From: Pictodentalium vernedei | Lineage: Eukaryota; Mollusca; Scaphopoda; Dentaliida; Dentaliidae | Length of the DNA: 64,000 nt | Reading direction: 5' to 3' | Assembly: GCA_031216915.1 (NCBI GenBank) | Contig: CM062296.1 | Span: 58,340,584-58,404,583, forward strand | Shown here: positions 1 to 11,545 of the stretch, piece by piece | How positions within the stretch are numbered: the stretch's first letter is position 1 | Layout: the number at the start of each line of letters is the position of its first letter | Position numbers and translations under genes: made by a program | The notes under the pieces: generated by a model | Told to the model about the DNA's origin: nothing | Database searches by the model: none | Seen by the model: the letters and a program-made list of their open reading frames with translations, nothing else

Positions 1-460
1 AAAGGAAACGTAACAAAAGTTATTCACGGACCTCAGAAAGCAAAAGACGATTGCGAGGCGTCAAACTAAAACTAGAATTTCTAGACTTTTCTTGTTTTGA
101 GTGAACATTGTCTACTTCTAGCAACAACTGTACCCATCCCAAGATGGCGGCCAATGAGACAACTTTCTGCATGTGACAAGTGAGTAGCGTCCAACCGATG
201 ATCGGAACCGCCCACCACAATCGTCCGATTGTGGGCAATCGGATGACAACGGCAAGGACTCCTGGAACATTGTTTCAACCGATTGTTTCCAAGCATTTTG
301 TGATGATTAACAAACTACATGTATTATCTTCTGTAACTGTTTAATTGTTAATGTAAAATGATGTCAATGATACCATTCAATAAAGTTGAGAAACAACCAC
401 AATGTGTTATGAATCTCTCTGGACGCCCCTTTACGGGATATACAAGTTAAATGGTATGTC
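1..460. other. No gene seen; promoter-like motifs only
   Basis: No convincing coding sequence. At 141-158 there is AAGATGGCGGCCAATGAG, which combines a YY1-type AAGATGGCGGC with a CCAAT box. At 223-242 there is a short palindrome TCCGATTGTGGGCAATCGGA, and AATAAA occurs at 379-384. Related CCGATTGT/AATCGG words recur at 930-1,000, so this is probably part of a dispersed repeat. No promoter activity can be claimed. Confidence 0.4.
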
Positions 461-718
461 CTGTACGTGGAGAGTGTATTATCACTAAATCACCCGCAGA
501 GTGGAGATTCCAGCCGAGCAGTAATTGCAAATTTGTTGCAGAGCATAATAATCACAAGCAATGTTTCAGCCAATGGACCTCCGGGTTAAACCCGGAGGTC
601 CATTGGCTGAAAAATTGCTTGTGTTTTTTGTCCATATGTCCAGAACTGGAAAGTGATACTTTGGTTGGTAACTTCACTCCAAGGGTGATTTATTTACAAT
701 TCACTCTACATGTACTGT
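461..718 (+). mobile_element. P-family palindromic MITE, copy P1
   Basis: Ends are GTACGTGGAGAGTG on the left and a slightly mutated complement (CACTCTACATGTAC) on the right. The centre is an almost perfect hairpin, CCAATGGACCTCCGGGT, TAA, then its complement. Between ends and core the two arms are not complementary, so this is a small element with terminal and central inverted repeats rather than one long hairpin. No coding capacity. Five more copies lie at 17,565, 21,848, 28,388, 33,124 and 62,672. TA flanking is established from the other copies; here the left TA is lost. Confidence 0.85.
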
Positions 719-1049
719 AAAGCTTACAATTGAGCGTTCTCAGCGTACTTGCGCCAATCGCCAGTTCATACCAGAAAAGTGAAGGTTGCACCCCATTGAC
801 ATCGAGAGGTACGTTTATCGTCCAAGTGTGTAATGTTACTGAGACCTGAGTCAATGGACTTTGACACTGTGAAATATGTTCAATTTAATGTAGTTCTTTC
901 GAGCCTCCACGTCTTGTAGCGCACGGAATCGACATCGGAAACGGCCGATTGTGAGATCAAATAACCGGTAATCGGACAACAACCATTTTGTTGGTAATCG
1001 GTTGAACACTGCCAGTGAGCGTACAACCTCTCGTGTATCGCACGATTTC
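719..1049. other. No gene seen; diverged repeat
   Basis: The stretch 940-1,010 has several copies of the word CGGTAATCGG / GGTAATCGGTTGAAC, related to 220-300 on the other side of P1. This suggests one older repeat split by P1. No reading frame of interest. Confidence 0.35.
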
Positions 1050-2752
1050 ATGTTACAAATAATCGATAAATCATATAAAGATCGAGATCACTCCATTAGT
1101 TCAAATCGTAAACGGGTTTGTAATTTATACAACACTTCACTAGAAACTTCGTCTACTGCACGTGTAAAAATCTAGAAAATGAAGCGTTTCACACGACACC
1201 ACATTCATGAAATACTTTCGAATAATTCGCGTTGTGGCGTCAAAGAGTAATGCATTCCCCAAGAGCCATAAATACAGAAAAAAAAATCACCGCTTTCGTC
1301 CACTGAGAGGGAGAGAATTTCCGTCTTATTGGAACATGGCCAAATATCCAACCACCAAATTTAACAAAAGGAAGTGACACATGTTTCGTATTTCGTTCTG
1401 TGACCTTGTCGGTGGGCGGAAATTCCGAAAATGGTTCTAGACGTATTTAACTATCTGTTCGATCGGTAACTTCTGACTTTATCTACAAGGCCGTACAGGG
1501 CAAATATTTCAACGAGAATCAGATATAATCCATTCACGCAAAGATTCGCGCAACATAGCCAGCCAGAATCACTGCTAGCATTCGAGTGAAAAGAATGGAG
1601 ACAATTTAACACTTTACCAAACAGGACAGCAGCAAATTAACCAATATAAGGCTAACATGGCCTGGAATATCCTGACACTTTGTCAATAAAAGTGTACAAA
1701 TATGGCTGCCATTGGAACCGGCTCAATGAGCCGGTTTCAATGGCATCCATGTTTGTTTGGTTTCATTGATAAATATTGTTTATTTTTTTTTTAAATTATC
1801 AAATTCAGTTCATATTTTAAAAAATTAAAAACCTGTGTTTGGTAGAGGGCGATGCATTATCAGTAAACAACAAGGGTTCAACCACGGTGTCTCAATAAGA
1901 TCCTGGGACACTCATAGCCGGTATGGATTCTCACAACCATTTCCGCTAGAATCCAAATTTAGTTGAAATATAAGCCCTGGCGAGTTTACCCGAGATTCGA
2001 TTCTATTCCGGAATATAGACCGATTCGATTCGAGTTTCGATTCCAATCCAAATATTTGATTCGTAGAGTTCTTCTGCAGTTTAGATTTGGTCTCTAGTTT
2101 TTCTTTCCCTATACGTCTTCTGAATACGATGGTGAAAAGTTCAACGTAAAACCTGATTTATGTTAGCTCTGTCAAACAAAATAAACTGGGTTAGATTTTT
2201 AGTCATTTGCACCTTGAGGTTATCTACGATAAATTAATAAGTTAATAACCAGGTCCTCGAATTTATGAGTTCCTTCCATTGATGACAAATTGATGCTCTG
2301 TTCATTTAAAAAAAAACAAAAGAAAAGATTCAACAAATAACGTATATTTACATTTGTGTAGAAAGTAAATGATTGTGAAATAACATTAAAACCTACTTCC
2401 GTTATTAACCCATTTTCTAAACATAGAAAACACAAACTCGAGGTATAATTTAGTTTATCGCCCTCCAAGAATACGACTAGTTGTTCGTTTTTACACGTAT
2501 GCCATTATCATATATTATTTTTAAGAACTGTTTAAACAAGCTCCGAAAATTGATATTACATATTAAAGTTTTTACACCGTGTAAGCGACAAATGTAGATA
2601 CTTCAAGAGTGTGATGGGTATTATTTACAGCGGCGTTACATGTACATGCATATCGAAACAATGGGCTTAATAGTACAGTTCTGTTTGGTAAATGTGGAGA
2701 GAAAAGCTAACCTTTTGAAAATTCAAGTGCAGATGTGCTAAACATTTTTTTG
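1050..2752 (+). repeat. Partial third copy (A) of the segmental duplication
   Basis: Matches 4,093-6,094 plus 10,328-11,190 in copy 1 and 21,490-23,670 in copy 2, with many substitutions. Shared landmarks are CAGTTCAAATCGTAAACG (1,098), the block around TTACACCGTGTAAGCGACAA (2,575) and GGTGGAGAGAAAAGCTAACC type sequence near 2,695. It has neither the SINE, the foldback nor the TTAA MITE present in the other copies, so it is an independent empty-site witness. Similarity stops at about 2,752. Short palindrome at 1,711-1,743 (ACCGGCTCAATGAGCCGGT). No gene recognised. Confidence 0.7.
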
Positions 2753-3080
2753 TGTTATGTCAGTTCGTAGTCATAGGGGAAAACTTTTTAACATGGGTTC
2801 ATTTCCCACCAAACGCATCACAGCACATCGTCCACCATATCATATCTGTATGCAAGGCGATATGCAAGCTACAATATTTCATTGGCAGGGTAATTCCAGT
2901 TTGACTAGTCACTACCACTGGTATGAGCAAATTTGGTGTTTTCACGCCATTGCCATGACGAGCTTTTGCTAGCGCCAGCCCTGTTCAGTACCAAGTGCAG
3001 CTGATTTTCTCCTCCGCTTCTTTTGGTTATTGACGAAGCTGGGAGACACTGTTGATGATATAAACTCTCATGTCACCAGT

Positions 3081-3679
3081 GGTTAGAAATCCTAGATACT
3101 TTTTTTCCAAATTTTAATGTTACAGTCACGGTCTGCAAAATTTTTTAAAAAATGACTCTAACCGACTGACCGTTCACGTGGGTTGGAGATGGCTAACCGG
3201 GTGCTCGTCTATGCACAAATCATGGGAAACTGTTTTTTTTTTATCATGAACTAGTATTCATATATTGCATGGAATTGAATTATATATAGCCTCTCATGAC
3301 AAAAGTCTAAAATTCTAACAAGACACAAGAAAGGCTGCTTAACTGACAGAGTACTAGAAGCCCATATTTGGGATTTATTCTGAACTGCAGGTACCTAAAG
3401 TTAAAGGCTTCATATTCTATGGGTGTCTTTCATATTATCTTGTAAGTAAACTTATTTCATCTCCATTTATTTGCATTGTTACAATAGGCACTCTCCCATG
3501 AATTGTAACAAGACAAAAATGTGTGAACAAATCTTCAAACTGAGAAATAAATTAACACTCTACCAGTAAAGTTACTCGGACTTTACCATTCAAGATGCAA
3601 CTTTTGGCTAATCGATCATCCGTTCGCGTAGATTTAAATTTGCGTAACTACCACGCGAAATTTTGCACACTGCATTCAT
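3081..3679. other. Non-coding; fragment of a dispersed repeat
   Basis: The part 3,340-3,540 matches 29,180-29,380 and, reversed, 33,990-34,210: AGAAGCCCATATTTGGG, GGCTTCATATTCT and AGGCACTCTCCCATGAATTG are shared. In those other copies GAGAGTGCCTGTAGGCACTCTC is a palindrome; here only one arm remains. The rest shows nothing recognisable. Confidence 0.5.
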
Positions 3680-3851
3680 CGCGAAAGCAATCACATGTTA
3701 TCCGGAAGAAGTGTGGAACAAACTCATTGTCCGAAATTGAGTATACATCTGCCGTAACTCCATTTTGAGAAACTGTATGCTGACAGATACAGTTAGTTTC
3801 CACATGAAGTCTCCTTCAAACGGAATTTTCACTTGTTTACCTTGAATATGA

Positions 3852-3958
3852 AAAGTTATTGTGATGAATTACCGATAACATGGTCTAGGGTTTGCGGCTC
3901 GGGTATTATGTTCAACCGAAACGCTGGGCGTTGTTACCGTCAATTCATCACAATAACG
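3852..3958. repeat. Imperfect hairpin, TTATTGTGATGAATT arms
   Basis: Left arm TTATTGTGATGAATTACCG and right arm GGTTACC-like CGTCAATTCATCACAATAA pair across a 60-bp loop. The same hairpin recurs at 21,280-21,376, and a longer, better conserved relative at 35,849-36,018 also has TATTGTGGTGTATTGACGG at its ends. It looks like a palindromic transposon family of which this is a decayed member. Confidence 0.6.
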
Positions 3959-4410
3959 CATATATTCCAATAAAACCCTCCCCATAGCCCAAGTTCCCAA
4001 CACCCACGCAGTGAAATGAACACGGCATCTTTTAACGACAACAAGTTTAGTAAATAAACTTTTCTTCTATCTCGGTACTTCACTATACATATAATCAATT
4101 AATCAGATGAAGATCCATGTCACTCCATCAGTTCAAATCGTAAACGGATTTATTATTTTTTTAACCCTTCATTCGGAGCGTCATCTATTGGACGTGTGAA
4201 AATAAAAATGAAACGGTTTACAAGAAACTCCATTGATGAAACAATTTCAAATAGTGATATTAATGATCACATATGCCACTGGAGCCATAAACATAGAAAA
4301 AGAAACACGCCAGCTGTCGCCCAGTCAGAAGGTGAAAATATCTAATATTAAAATATTTAAACATGGACATATATTCTAACCACCAATTTGTTTTAAAAAA
4401 GCGACAAATC

Positions 4411-4473
4411 GTCCCCTGAGTTCCAATGTGTTCTATGTGCCAGTAGGCACATAGAACACATTGGAACTCAGTG
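4411..4473. repeat. V-family palindrome V1
   Basis: Near-perfect palindrome: CCTGAGTTCCAATGTGTTCT, ATGTGCC, then its complement ending GGAACTCAGTGGA. Further copies at 10,654-10,722 and, split by a P MITE, at 21,824-22,135. Related to the U family (18,712 and 36,969), which shares TGTTCTATGT in the stem. Confidence 0.85.
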
Positions 4474-4608
4474 GATGAAGTGTTTCGTATTTTATTCAGT
4501 GAACAATCTGGTGGGCGGAAATAGCGAACATGATTCGATACTCATTATATTTTACTATAATGTTTGGAGAACTACTATCAGTCCGATTTGCAACTTCTGA
4601 CTTCATTC

Positions 4609-4793
4609 AGGGGGCGCGGTGGCGTTGCGGCAACCGGTTCTCGTCAGATCACCGAAGTTAAGCAATGTTGAACCCGGTTAATCATTGGATGTGTGTCCGT
4701 CTGAGCGATCGATTCTGACTCCCGCGTTGTGTCCTTGGGCAAGGCACATCACCCCGATTGTTCACATGGTTGCATGATGACGCTGTGTACTAA
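4609..4793 (+). mobile_element. SINE with 5S rRNA-like head, 3'-truncated (S1)
   Basis: The head GGGGCGCGGTGGCGTT is followed by TCTCGTCAGATCACCGAAG, TTAAGCAATGTTGAACCCGG, TTAATCATTGGATG and GACCGTCTG-type sequence, the order of the 5S rRNA internal promoter (box A, intermediate element, box C). The body starts at GCGTTGTGTCCTTGGGCAAG. It occupies the same site as SINE S3 in copy 2 (22,265), so the insertion predates the duplication. After GATGACGCTGTGTACTAA the SINE stops and sequence like 1,120-1,530 begins, as expected from a recombination junction. It is not a 5S gene, because it continues into the SINE body and diverges at many conserved positions. Confidence 0.75.
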
Positions 4794-6094
4794 TTTATAC
4801 AACACTTCATTCAGAACGTCGTCTGCTGCCCGTGTTAACAATCTAGAAAATGAAGCGGTTCACAAGTCGCGCCGTTGATGAATTGATTTCAAATATTTCG
4901 CGAGTTGATGTCAAAGGATAGCATATACCACTGGAGCCATAAACATAGGAAAGAAAAACACGCCAGCTTTCGTCCAATCAAAGGGGCGAGCATGTCTGTT
5001 CCATTTGAACACGATCATATATTTTTACTACCAAGTTTAAAAAAACGACAAATTTTCGTATTTCTTTCAGTGACCATGCCGCTGGGCGGAAGTGCCAAAA
5101 ATGATTCGATATGCATTGCATTTTACTATAATGTTTGTGCCTCAGTATCAGTTCGATCGGCACCTTCTGATTTTATCTACAAGGCCGAGCAGAGCTTATA
5201 TTTCGACAAGAATCCGAGAATCCATTCATGCAAAGACTCGCATAACAAAGCCAGAGAGAATCCATGCAGATTACCGTTGCACATTTGCAAGGATTCGCTT
5301 GAAAAGAATTCAGTTGATGTAACCCTTTACCAAAAACAGCTGCAATAAATTAACCAATACAAGGCTAACAAGGCTAATATAACCCGACAAACAAATTGAC
5401 GTTGTCAATAACACTGTCCAAGTATGACTGTCGTTAGAACCAGCTCAATGAGTCGGTTTCAATGGCATCCAGATTTGTAAGGTTTCATTTCTAAATATTG
5501 CTTTTTTTTAAATATCAAATTCAGTCTATATTTTAAAAAAAATAAAAAGTTGTGTTGGGAAAAGGGCTAACATGTGTTATCGTTATACAACAGGGGTACA
5601 ACCACGGTGGGTTAATGGGATCTTGGGACACTCATAGCTGGTACTGATTCTCGCAACTATTTTCGCGAGAATCCAAATGGAGTCTCCCAAATTTAGATGA
5701 TATATAAGCCCTGTCGAGTTTAATCGTGATTTGATTTTATTTCGAAAAATAGGCCGATTCGATTCTAGATTCGATTCAAATCAAAAACATTTTATTCGTA
5801 GAGTTCTTGAGCAGTTTGGCTTCGGGCACTAGTTTTTTCTTTCCCAGCACGTCTCCTGAATAAGATAGTAAAAAGTTCAACGTAAAACTCGAATTATGTT
5901 CGCTTTGTCAAATAAAATAAACTGGGTTAGTTTTATAGTCATTTGCACTGTGAGGTTGTCTATGATAAATTAATAAGTTTATAACCGGGTCCTCGAATTT
6001 ATAAGTTCATTACACTAATGAGTGGATGAAGGAGAAACAAATTGATACTCAGTAGATTTTAAAAAACAATAGAAAAGAGTCAACAAATAATGTA
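4790..6094 (+). repeat. Second internal copy of the 4.1 kb unit, then duplication sequence
   Basis: 4,790-5,210 repeats 4,140-4,610 and 1,110-1,530 (shared TTTATACAACACTTCA, AATCTAGAAAATGAAGCG). 5,400-6,094 follows copy A 1,680-2,345 and copy 2 22,690-23,075. The 147-codon open frame at 4,905-5,348 is a chance frame in this repeat: the related stretches at 1,230 and 21,680 do not keep it. Short palindrome near 5,441-5,465 (ACCAGCTCAATGAGTCGGT). Confidence 0.6.
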
Positions 6095-6129
6095 AGTAGT
6101 GGGAGATGTATGAAACGGGGACGATTGCC

Positions 6130-6330
6130 CGCACCTCATGTGACGTCATAGTCATGTGACCTAGTCGCACCATTGTGTTGTTATGGTAACCCGCGTGAGC
6201 GACCATCTTGTGACGTCATCTCAATAGTGATACGTGGAGTGAGTTCGCATGCGCAGCGCGTGTTGTTAGGGTGATACGTGTTTCTCTCGTCCATTTTGTA
6301 TACTAGAGGCCACCATCTTGGTTTCTATGG
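6130..6330. promoter_or_regulatory. CRE, NRF1-like and YY1-like motifs in foldback tip
   Basis: Within 200 bp of the left tip lie TGTGACGTCATAGTCATGTG, a second TGACGTCA about 70 bp later, CGCATGCGCAGCGCG (NRF1-type palindrome) and CACCATCTTGG (YY1 type on the minus strand). The mirrored set is at 10,075-10,290 in the right arm. These are motif matches only; activity is an inference. Confidence 0.4.
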
Positions 6331-9300
6331 TAGCACGCGTTTGCTATGTGACCAAATGGCTCCTAACAAGATAGGGGTATGTTCGGAGGGTGTGTTCGAT
6401 TGAACCGGAGTAAATCTAATTACCACAAACAACCCGCCAACTTGTATTATTTCGAATTCTTTCAGAATTCTCTGCTTCTATCTATATATGCAATACTTTT
6501 CGTCCACCTAGGCATGTTCCTTTGTCCTAGAGTATACTCCAGTAGCGTGGAAGAGCCTATCAGCTGGAACAGCTTTACTTATTATTACTATATTTAGCAT
6601 TTCTGACCTATTATACTTAGTTGTGACCCTATTCCGTGTACTCTTGTAGTTTACTTTATCTAGATCCTTTATATAGATTATAACTAACCAATCAGATTGC
6701 TTGATTTCCCGTAATCTGTATGCAGAGTTATCTACCCTTATAACAACGATATCCTATCCGATTCTCATCACCTCTGTATCCAATGGCCGCGTCCAATGGA
6801 ATCCCATTTTTGAGAAACACCCGTGGCTATGGAATCCCTTTTTTTGTCCTGTGAGGCCAAGAGGGCTATATACAAGCCCTCAATGAGGCCTCATTTATTA
6901 TCCCTCGTAGCCTCATTGAATTTTGAGGTCATGAGGGCCATGAAAAATCCCTCAATGAGGTATAATTTACTACGACTCTTAGCCTCATTTCGGTATTTAA
7001 CAGGTATATCCTATGGAATCCCATTTTGGAAAACGCCTGTGACTGTGGAATCCATTTTTTTTTGATGAATGAGGCCATGAGGGCTATGTAAAAGCCCTCA
7101 GTGAGGCCTCATTTACTATCCCTCATAGCCTCATTCAATTCTGAGGTTATGAGGACCATGAAAAATCCCTCAATGAGGTATAATTTACTACGACTCTTAG
7201 CCTCATTTCAGTATTTGGGGATACCTATGATCTGGTATTGTATTATTCGAGGATACCTATCGAGGATACCTTTTGGAGAATTCCTTTTTTTGTCGTATGA
7301 CGCCATGAGGACCACGAGTAATCCCTCATTGGGTTCCAATGTAGTCTTAGCAACGGCTTCCATCTTGTCGCCAAAGCTCCAATGCCACTACAGGTCTATG
7401 ACCTATCTGTCCTATCATTAGCTTCTACAGCAGGCTTGTTCCATTGCGGCCTTATACCAGTACTATTGACTAAACTATCATCCATTAATATTGACTTGTA
7501 TCACTACATCACAGCTTTACGCTTTTAAAATGTTCAGTCAGATTTCCCCTGTATACATATAAGGTATTCCGTAATTGAGATTCCTAGCCGAGTCCGTAAA
7601 ATTTGGATTCCGTGATTTGACATCAACACGCGAGGGCATTCCCCTTCCCTATTGGAAGAATTTAGTTTAATGGGTTGTAGTTTAAAAATTCATTCATATC
7701 ACCATCGTTATATTTTCATTAAGTTTAAAAGTTATTAAGTTAAACTTTGTTCAGTTCAAAGGCTGTTAATACTTTCATTTAGATTATGGTTCAAAAATAG
7801 AGTTCATTCAGTTGAACTTTGTTCAGTTCAAAGGTGTTAATATTATATACCTTCATTAGGGTTATAGTTCAGAAATAAAGTTCATTCAAACAATTCAAAG
7901 GGGTTTACACTGTTTTATTTTCGTTGGGGATATAGTTCATTCAAACAGTTCAAAGGATTAACACTGGGTTATATTTAGGGGTTATAGTTCATTCAGTTGA
8001 AAACTTTGTCATGGTCAATTCACTTCGATAACTTCGTTGGATCGGTTCTCGTCTATCTATTCAGTCTGTCCAACTAGTTCGATCAATCTGACTAGTTTGA
8101 CCTTCTTTCAGTTTGTCATGTTCACTTCAATCTTGGTTCTGTTGGATCTTCGTTCTGTACCTTTGTTGTTTTGTAGTGGTTGGTTGTCAGTTATATCTGT
8201 TTAGGTTCTTGTTGTAGTTGAATTAGGCGGTATTAATTCCTTTCCATACCCTCGAGTGTTGATGTCAAATCACGGAATCCAAATTTTACAGACTCGGCTA
8301 GAAATCTCAATTGCGGAATGCCTTACATGTGTACAGGGGAAATTTGATTGAACATTTTGAAAGCGTAAAGCTATGATGCAGTAATACAAGTCAATGTTAA
8401 TGGATGATAGTTTAGTCAATAGTACTCGTACAAGGCCGCAATGGAACAAGCCTGCTGTAGAAGCTAATGATAGGACAGATAGATCATAGATCTGTAGTGG
8501 CCTTGGAGCTTTGGCGACAAGATGGAAGCCGTTGGTAAGATTACATTGGACCCTATTGAGGAATTACACATGATCCTCATGGCCTCACATGACAAAGAAG
8601 GGATTCTTCAAAAGGTATCCTCGATAGGTATCCTCGAATAATACAATACCAGGCCATAGGTATCCTCAAATACTGAATTGAGGCTAAGAGTCGTAGTAAA
8701 TTATACCTCATTGAGGGATTTTTCATGGTCCTCATAACCTCAAAATTCAATGAGGCTATGAGGGATAGTAAATGAGGCCTCATTGGGGGCTTTTACATAG
8801 CCCTCATGGCCTCATTCATCAAAAAAGGGATTCCACAGTCACAGGCGTTTTCCAAAATGGGATTCCATAGGATATACCTGTTAAATGCCGAAATGAGGCT
8901 AAGAGTCGTAGTAAATTATACCTCATTGAGGGAGTTTTCATGGCCCTTATGACCCCACAATTCAATGAGGTTATGGGGGATAATAAATGAGGCCTCGTTG
9001 AGGGCTTTTACATAGTCCTAAGGGCCTCAAACGACAAAAAAGGGATTCCATAACCACGGGTGTTTCCCAAAATGGGATTCCATAGGATATATCTGTTAAA
9101 TACCGAAAAAGGCTAAAAGTCGTAGTAAATTATAACTCATTGAGGGTTTTTTCATGACCTTCATGACCTCAAAATTCAATGAGGCTATAAGGAATAATAA
9201 ATGAGGCATCATTGAGGGCTTTTACATAGCCCTCATGGCCTCATATGACAAAAAAGGGATTCCATAGCCACGGGTGGTTCCCAAAAATGGGATTCCATGG

Positions 9301-9461
9301 GACGTGGCCATTGGATATAGAGGTGATGAGAATCGGATACGATTTCGTTGTTATAAGGGGAGATAACTTGCATACAAATTACGAGAAATCAAGCAATCTG
9401 ATTGGTTAGTTAAAATTTATATAAAGGATCTAGATAAAGGAAACTACTAGAGTACACGGAA

Positions 9462-9779
9462 TACAGTTAAAACTAGAAGTCCTGTCATGAAATGCGCACA
9501 AGTAGCACGCTGATATGCGCGTTAATGTACGCGTTATGGCCCAAGTAAAGCTATCAAATTCTGTACATATGGCCTGTGCACAAGCAATGTTTCAGCCAAT
9601 GGACCTCCGGGTAACCCGGAGGTCCATTGGCAGAAACATTGCATGTGTTTGCTATGAGTAACCAAGAGAACCTGCCGTGCTTTGGATGCCATTCGATATG
9701 GCAATTGCGCGCAATTTCAACGCGCAATTAAGCCTAGATAAGCGCACTATTCGTTGCAGGACTTCTAGTTTTAACTGTA
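9462..9779 (+). mobile_element. T-family MITE, copy T1, inserted in the foldback
   Basis: Flanked by TA; ends CAGTTAAAACTAGAAGTCCT and complement; central hairpin CCAATGGACCTCCGGGT plus complement. The opposite foldback arm reads GACCCTATTCCG at 6,628-6,639, the intact empty site, while here the same sequence is split CGGAATA / TAGGGTC. This proves TA target duplication and that T1 arrived after the foldback. Arms between end and core contain ATGCGC and GCGCAATT words but no gene. Confidence 0.92.
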
Positions 9780-10653
9780 GGGTCAGAACTAAGAAGAATA
9801 GATCAGAAAAACTAAATATAGTAATAATAAGTAAAGTTGTTCCAGTTGATAGGCTCTAGTACGCTACTGGAGTATACTCCAGGACAAAGGAACATGCCTA
9901 GGTAGACGAAAGCTATTGCATATATAGATAGAAGCAGAGAATTCTGAAAGAATTCTAAATAATACAAGTTGGCGGGTGGTGGTAGAAATTAGATTCCCTT
10001 CGATTCAATCGAACACACCCTCCGAATATACCCCTGTCTTGTTAGAAGCCATTGGATCACATATAAACCACGTGCTACCATAGAAACCAAGATGACGGCC
10101 TCCAGTATACAAAATGGACGATGGAAACACGTATCACCCTCACAACATGCGCTGCGCATGCGCACTCACACCACGTATCACTATGGAGATGGCGTCACAA
10201 GATGGCAGCTTACGCGGGTTACCATAACAATACAACATGGTGCCACCAGGTTACGTGACTATGACGTCACATGAGATCCGGCATGAGATCCGGCCAACCG
10301 GCCCCGTTTCATACATCTCCTACTACTAAAGTATATTTATATCTTGCAAGAAAGTAAATGAGTGTTAACTGCACATTAAAACATACCTCCATTAGTGACC
10401 TAATTTTTAACATGGAAACCATAAACGCGAGGTGTAATTGAGTTTATTGCCGTCAAACAAATACACATAACGGCAGACGCGTGTGGATGGGTTAACCGAT
10501 ATGGCACGAGTACCGGCGCGGAAGGATAGAACGAGAGGCCGCCTTCACGTCTATAAAACAATTATTAGAAGGACGCTTGGCAATTCATTTAACAACTATT
10601 AAAACACATTTTATCGCCAACCAAATTTGCGAGGGGAACCCGTGTTAATATTT

Positions 10654-10722
10654 CGTCCCCTGAGTTGCAATGTGTTCTATGTGCCTACTGGCACATAGAA
10701 CATATTGGAATTCAGGGGACGA
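10654..10722. repeat. V-family palindrome V2
   Basis: CGTCCCCTGAGTTGCAATG, TGTTCTATGTGCC, a short centre TACT, then the complement ending CAGGGGACG. It is the best-preserved V copy and the empty-site reference for the P MITE inserted in V3. Confidence 0.88.
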
Positions 10723-11482
10723 TTTACGGCTATCGCTGGCGATTCAATTTGTAATTACATTGCACGATTTGTAGAAAATTAAAGTGAAATTTCGCTTCTA
10801 TTTAAAAATAGTCCGTCAACGATTTCCGTTCCGCATATATGTGCGGAAAAGATTTTTATTTCCCGCACGGTTTAGTGTTGTTTTAGATGGGGATTATGTA
10901 GAACAGGCGTGTAATAATACGACTAGTTGTTTATTTTTACTCCTATACATTATCATATATTATTATTAAGAACCTAACAAGCCTTGCATATTCAAGTTGT
11001 TACACCGTGTAAGCGACAAATGTAGATACTTCAAGAGTGTGGGGGTATTATTTACACCGGCGTTATATGTATATGCATATCGAAACAAAAACAAAGGGAT
11101 TAACAGTACAGTTCTGTTCGTTTTTCGGTAATGGTGGAGAGAAAAGCTAACCTTTTGAAACTTTAAGAGCAGATGTGTTAAACATGTTTGTGTGTGAAAT
11201 AACAGCCAACCATTTGATAGCACTCAACACAGATTTATTGCTCTGTAGGTGTTACCTAGTCAATTTACATTCGGTAAAGCACCTCTTGCTGTCTACGTGT
11301 CAGTTTTGTAGGTTTATAAGGGTTTGTCGTTTACTGTCTATAGTCCTGTCTACAGACAATTTAGATACTGTGCTACTCTCGAAACCATCGAATGTTGTTC
11401 TGACCATTCAAGGACAAGGGATATGTCCACTTCGTTGGTTTTTATCTTCAGCCGGTGTTTTGCTGAAAACCTATCAGAGGAA
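10723..11482. other. Non-coding duplication sequence
   Basis: Aligned to 2,480-2,752 (copy A) and 23,440-23,900 (copy 2). The frames open here are not conserved between copies. 10,490-10,653 has no counterpart that I recognise. No gene can be supported. Confidence 0.45.
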
Positions 11483-11483
11483 T

Positions 11484-11545
11484 TTTTCTAGATTTTGCTG
11501 ATATGTATAGAGTTTAATAAATCAGCAAAATCTAGAAAAATTCCA
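11484..11545. repeat. Hairpin, TTTCTAGATTTTGCTGAT arms
   Basis: AATTTTTCTAGATTTTGCTG and its complement CAGCAAAATCTAGAAAAATT are separated by about 20 bp. It is absent from the corresponding place in copy 2, so it is either an insertion or lost there. Confidence 0.65.

Larger units (their letters stand above)
6095..10327. mobile_element. 4.2 kb foldback element with arms over 1.5 kb
   Basis: Left arm about 6,095-7,656 and right arm about 8,233-10,327 are reverse complements along their whole length. The tips are AGTAGTGGGAGATGTATG and CATACATCTCCTACTACT. Each arm holds a tandem repeat of about 215 bp built of TGAGGCCTCATT/CCTCAATGAGG words: two copies on the left (from about 6,797 and 7,014), three on the right (ending about 9,296, 9,082, 8,867). 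The loop 7,657-8,232 has several copies of TTCATTCAGTTGAACTTTG. A T MITE is nested at 9,462-9,779. Copy 2 (23,063-23,080) and copy A keep the empty site AATAATGTATATTT. Comparison gives a likely 6-bp target duplication AATGTA/AAAGTA with one mismatch. No transposase, so it is non-autonomous or decayed. Confidence 0.85.

Noticed and set aside
4905..5348. 147-codon open frame as a host gene
   Set aside because: It lies in the duplicated repeat and the related copies at about 1,230 and 21,680 do not keep the frame; no domain is recognisable.
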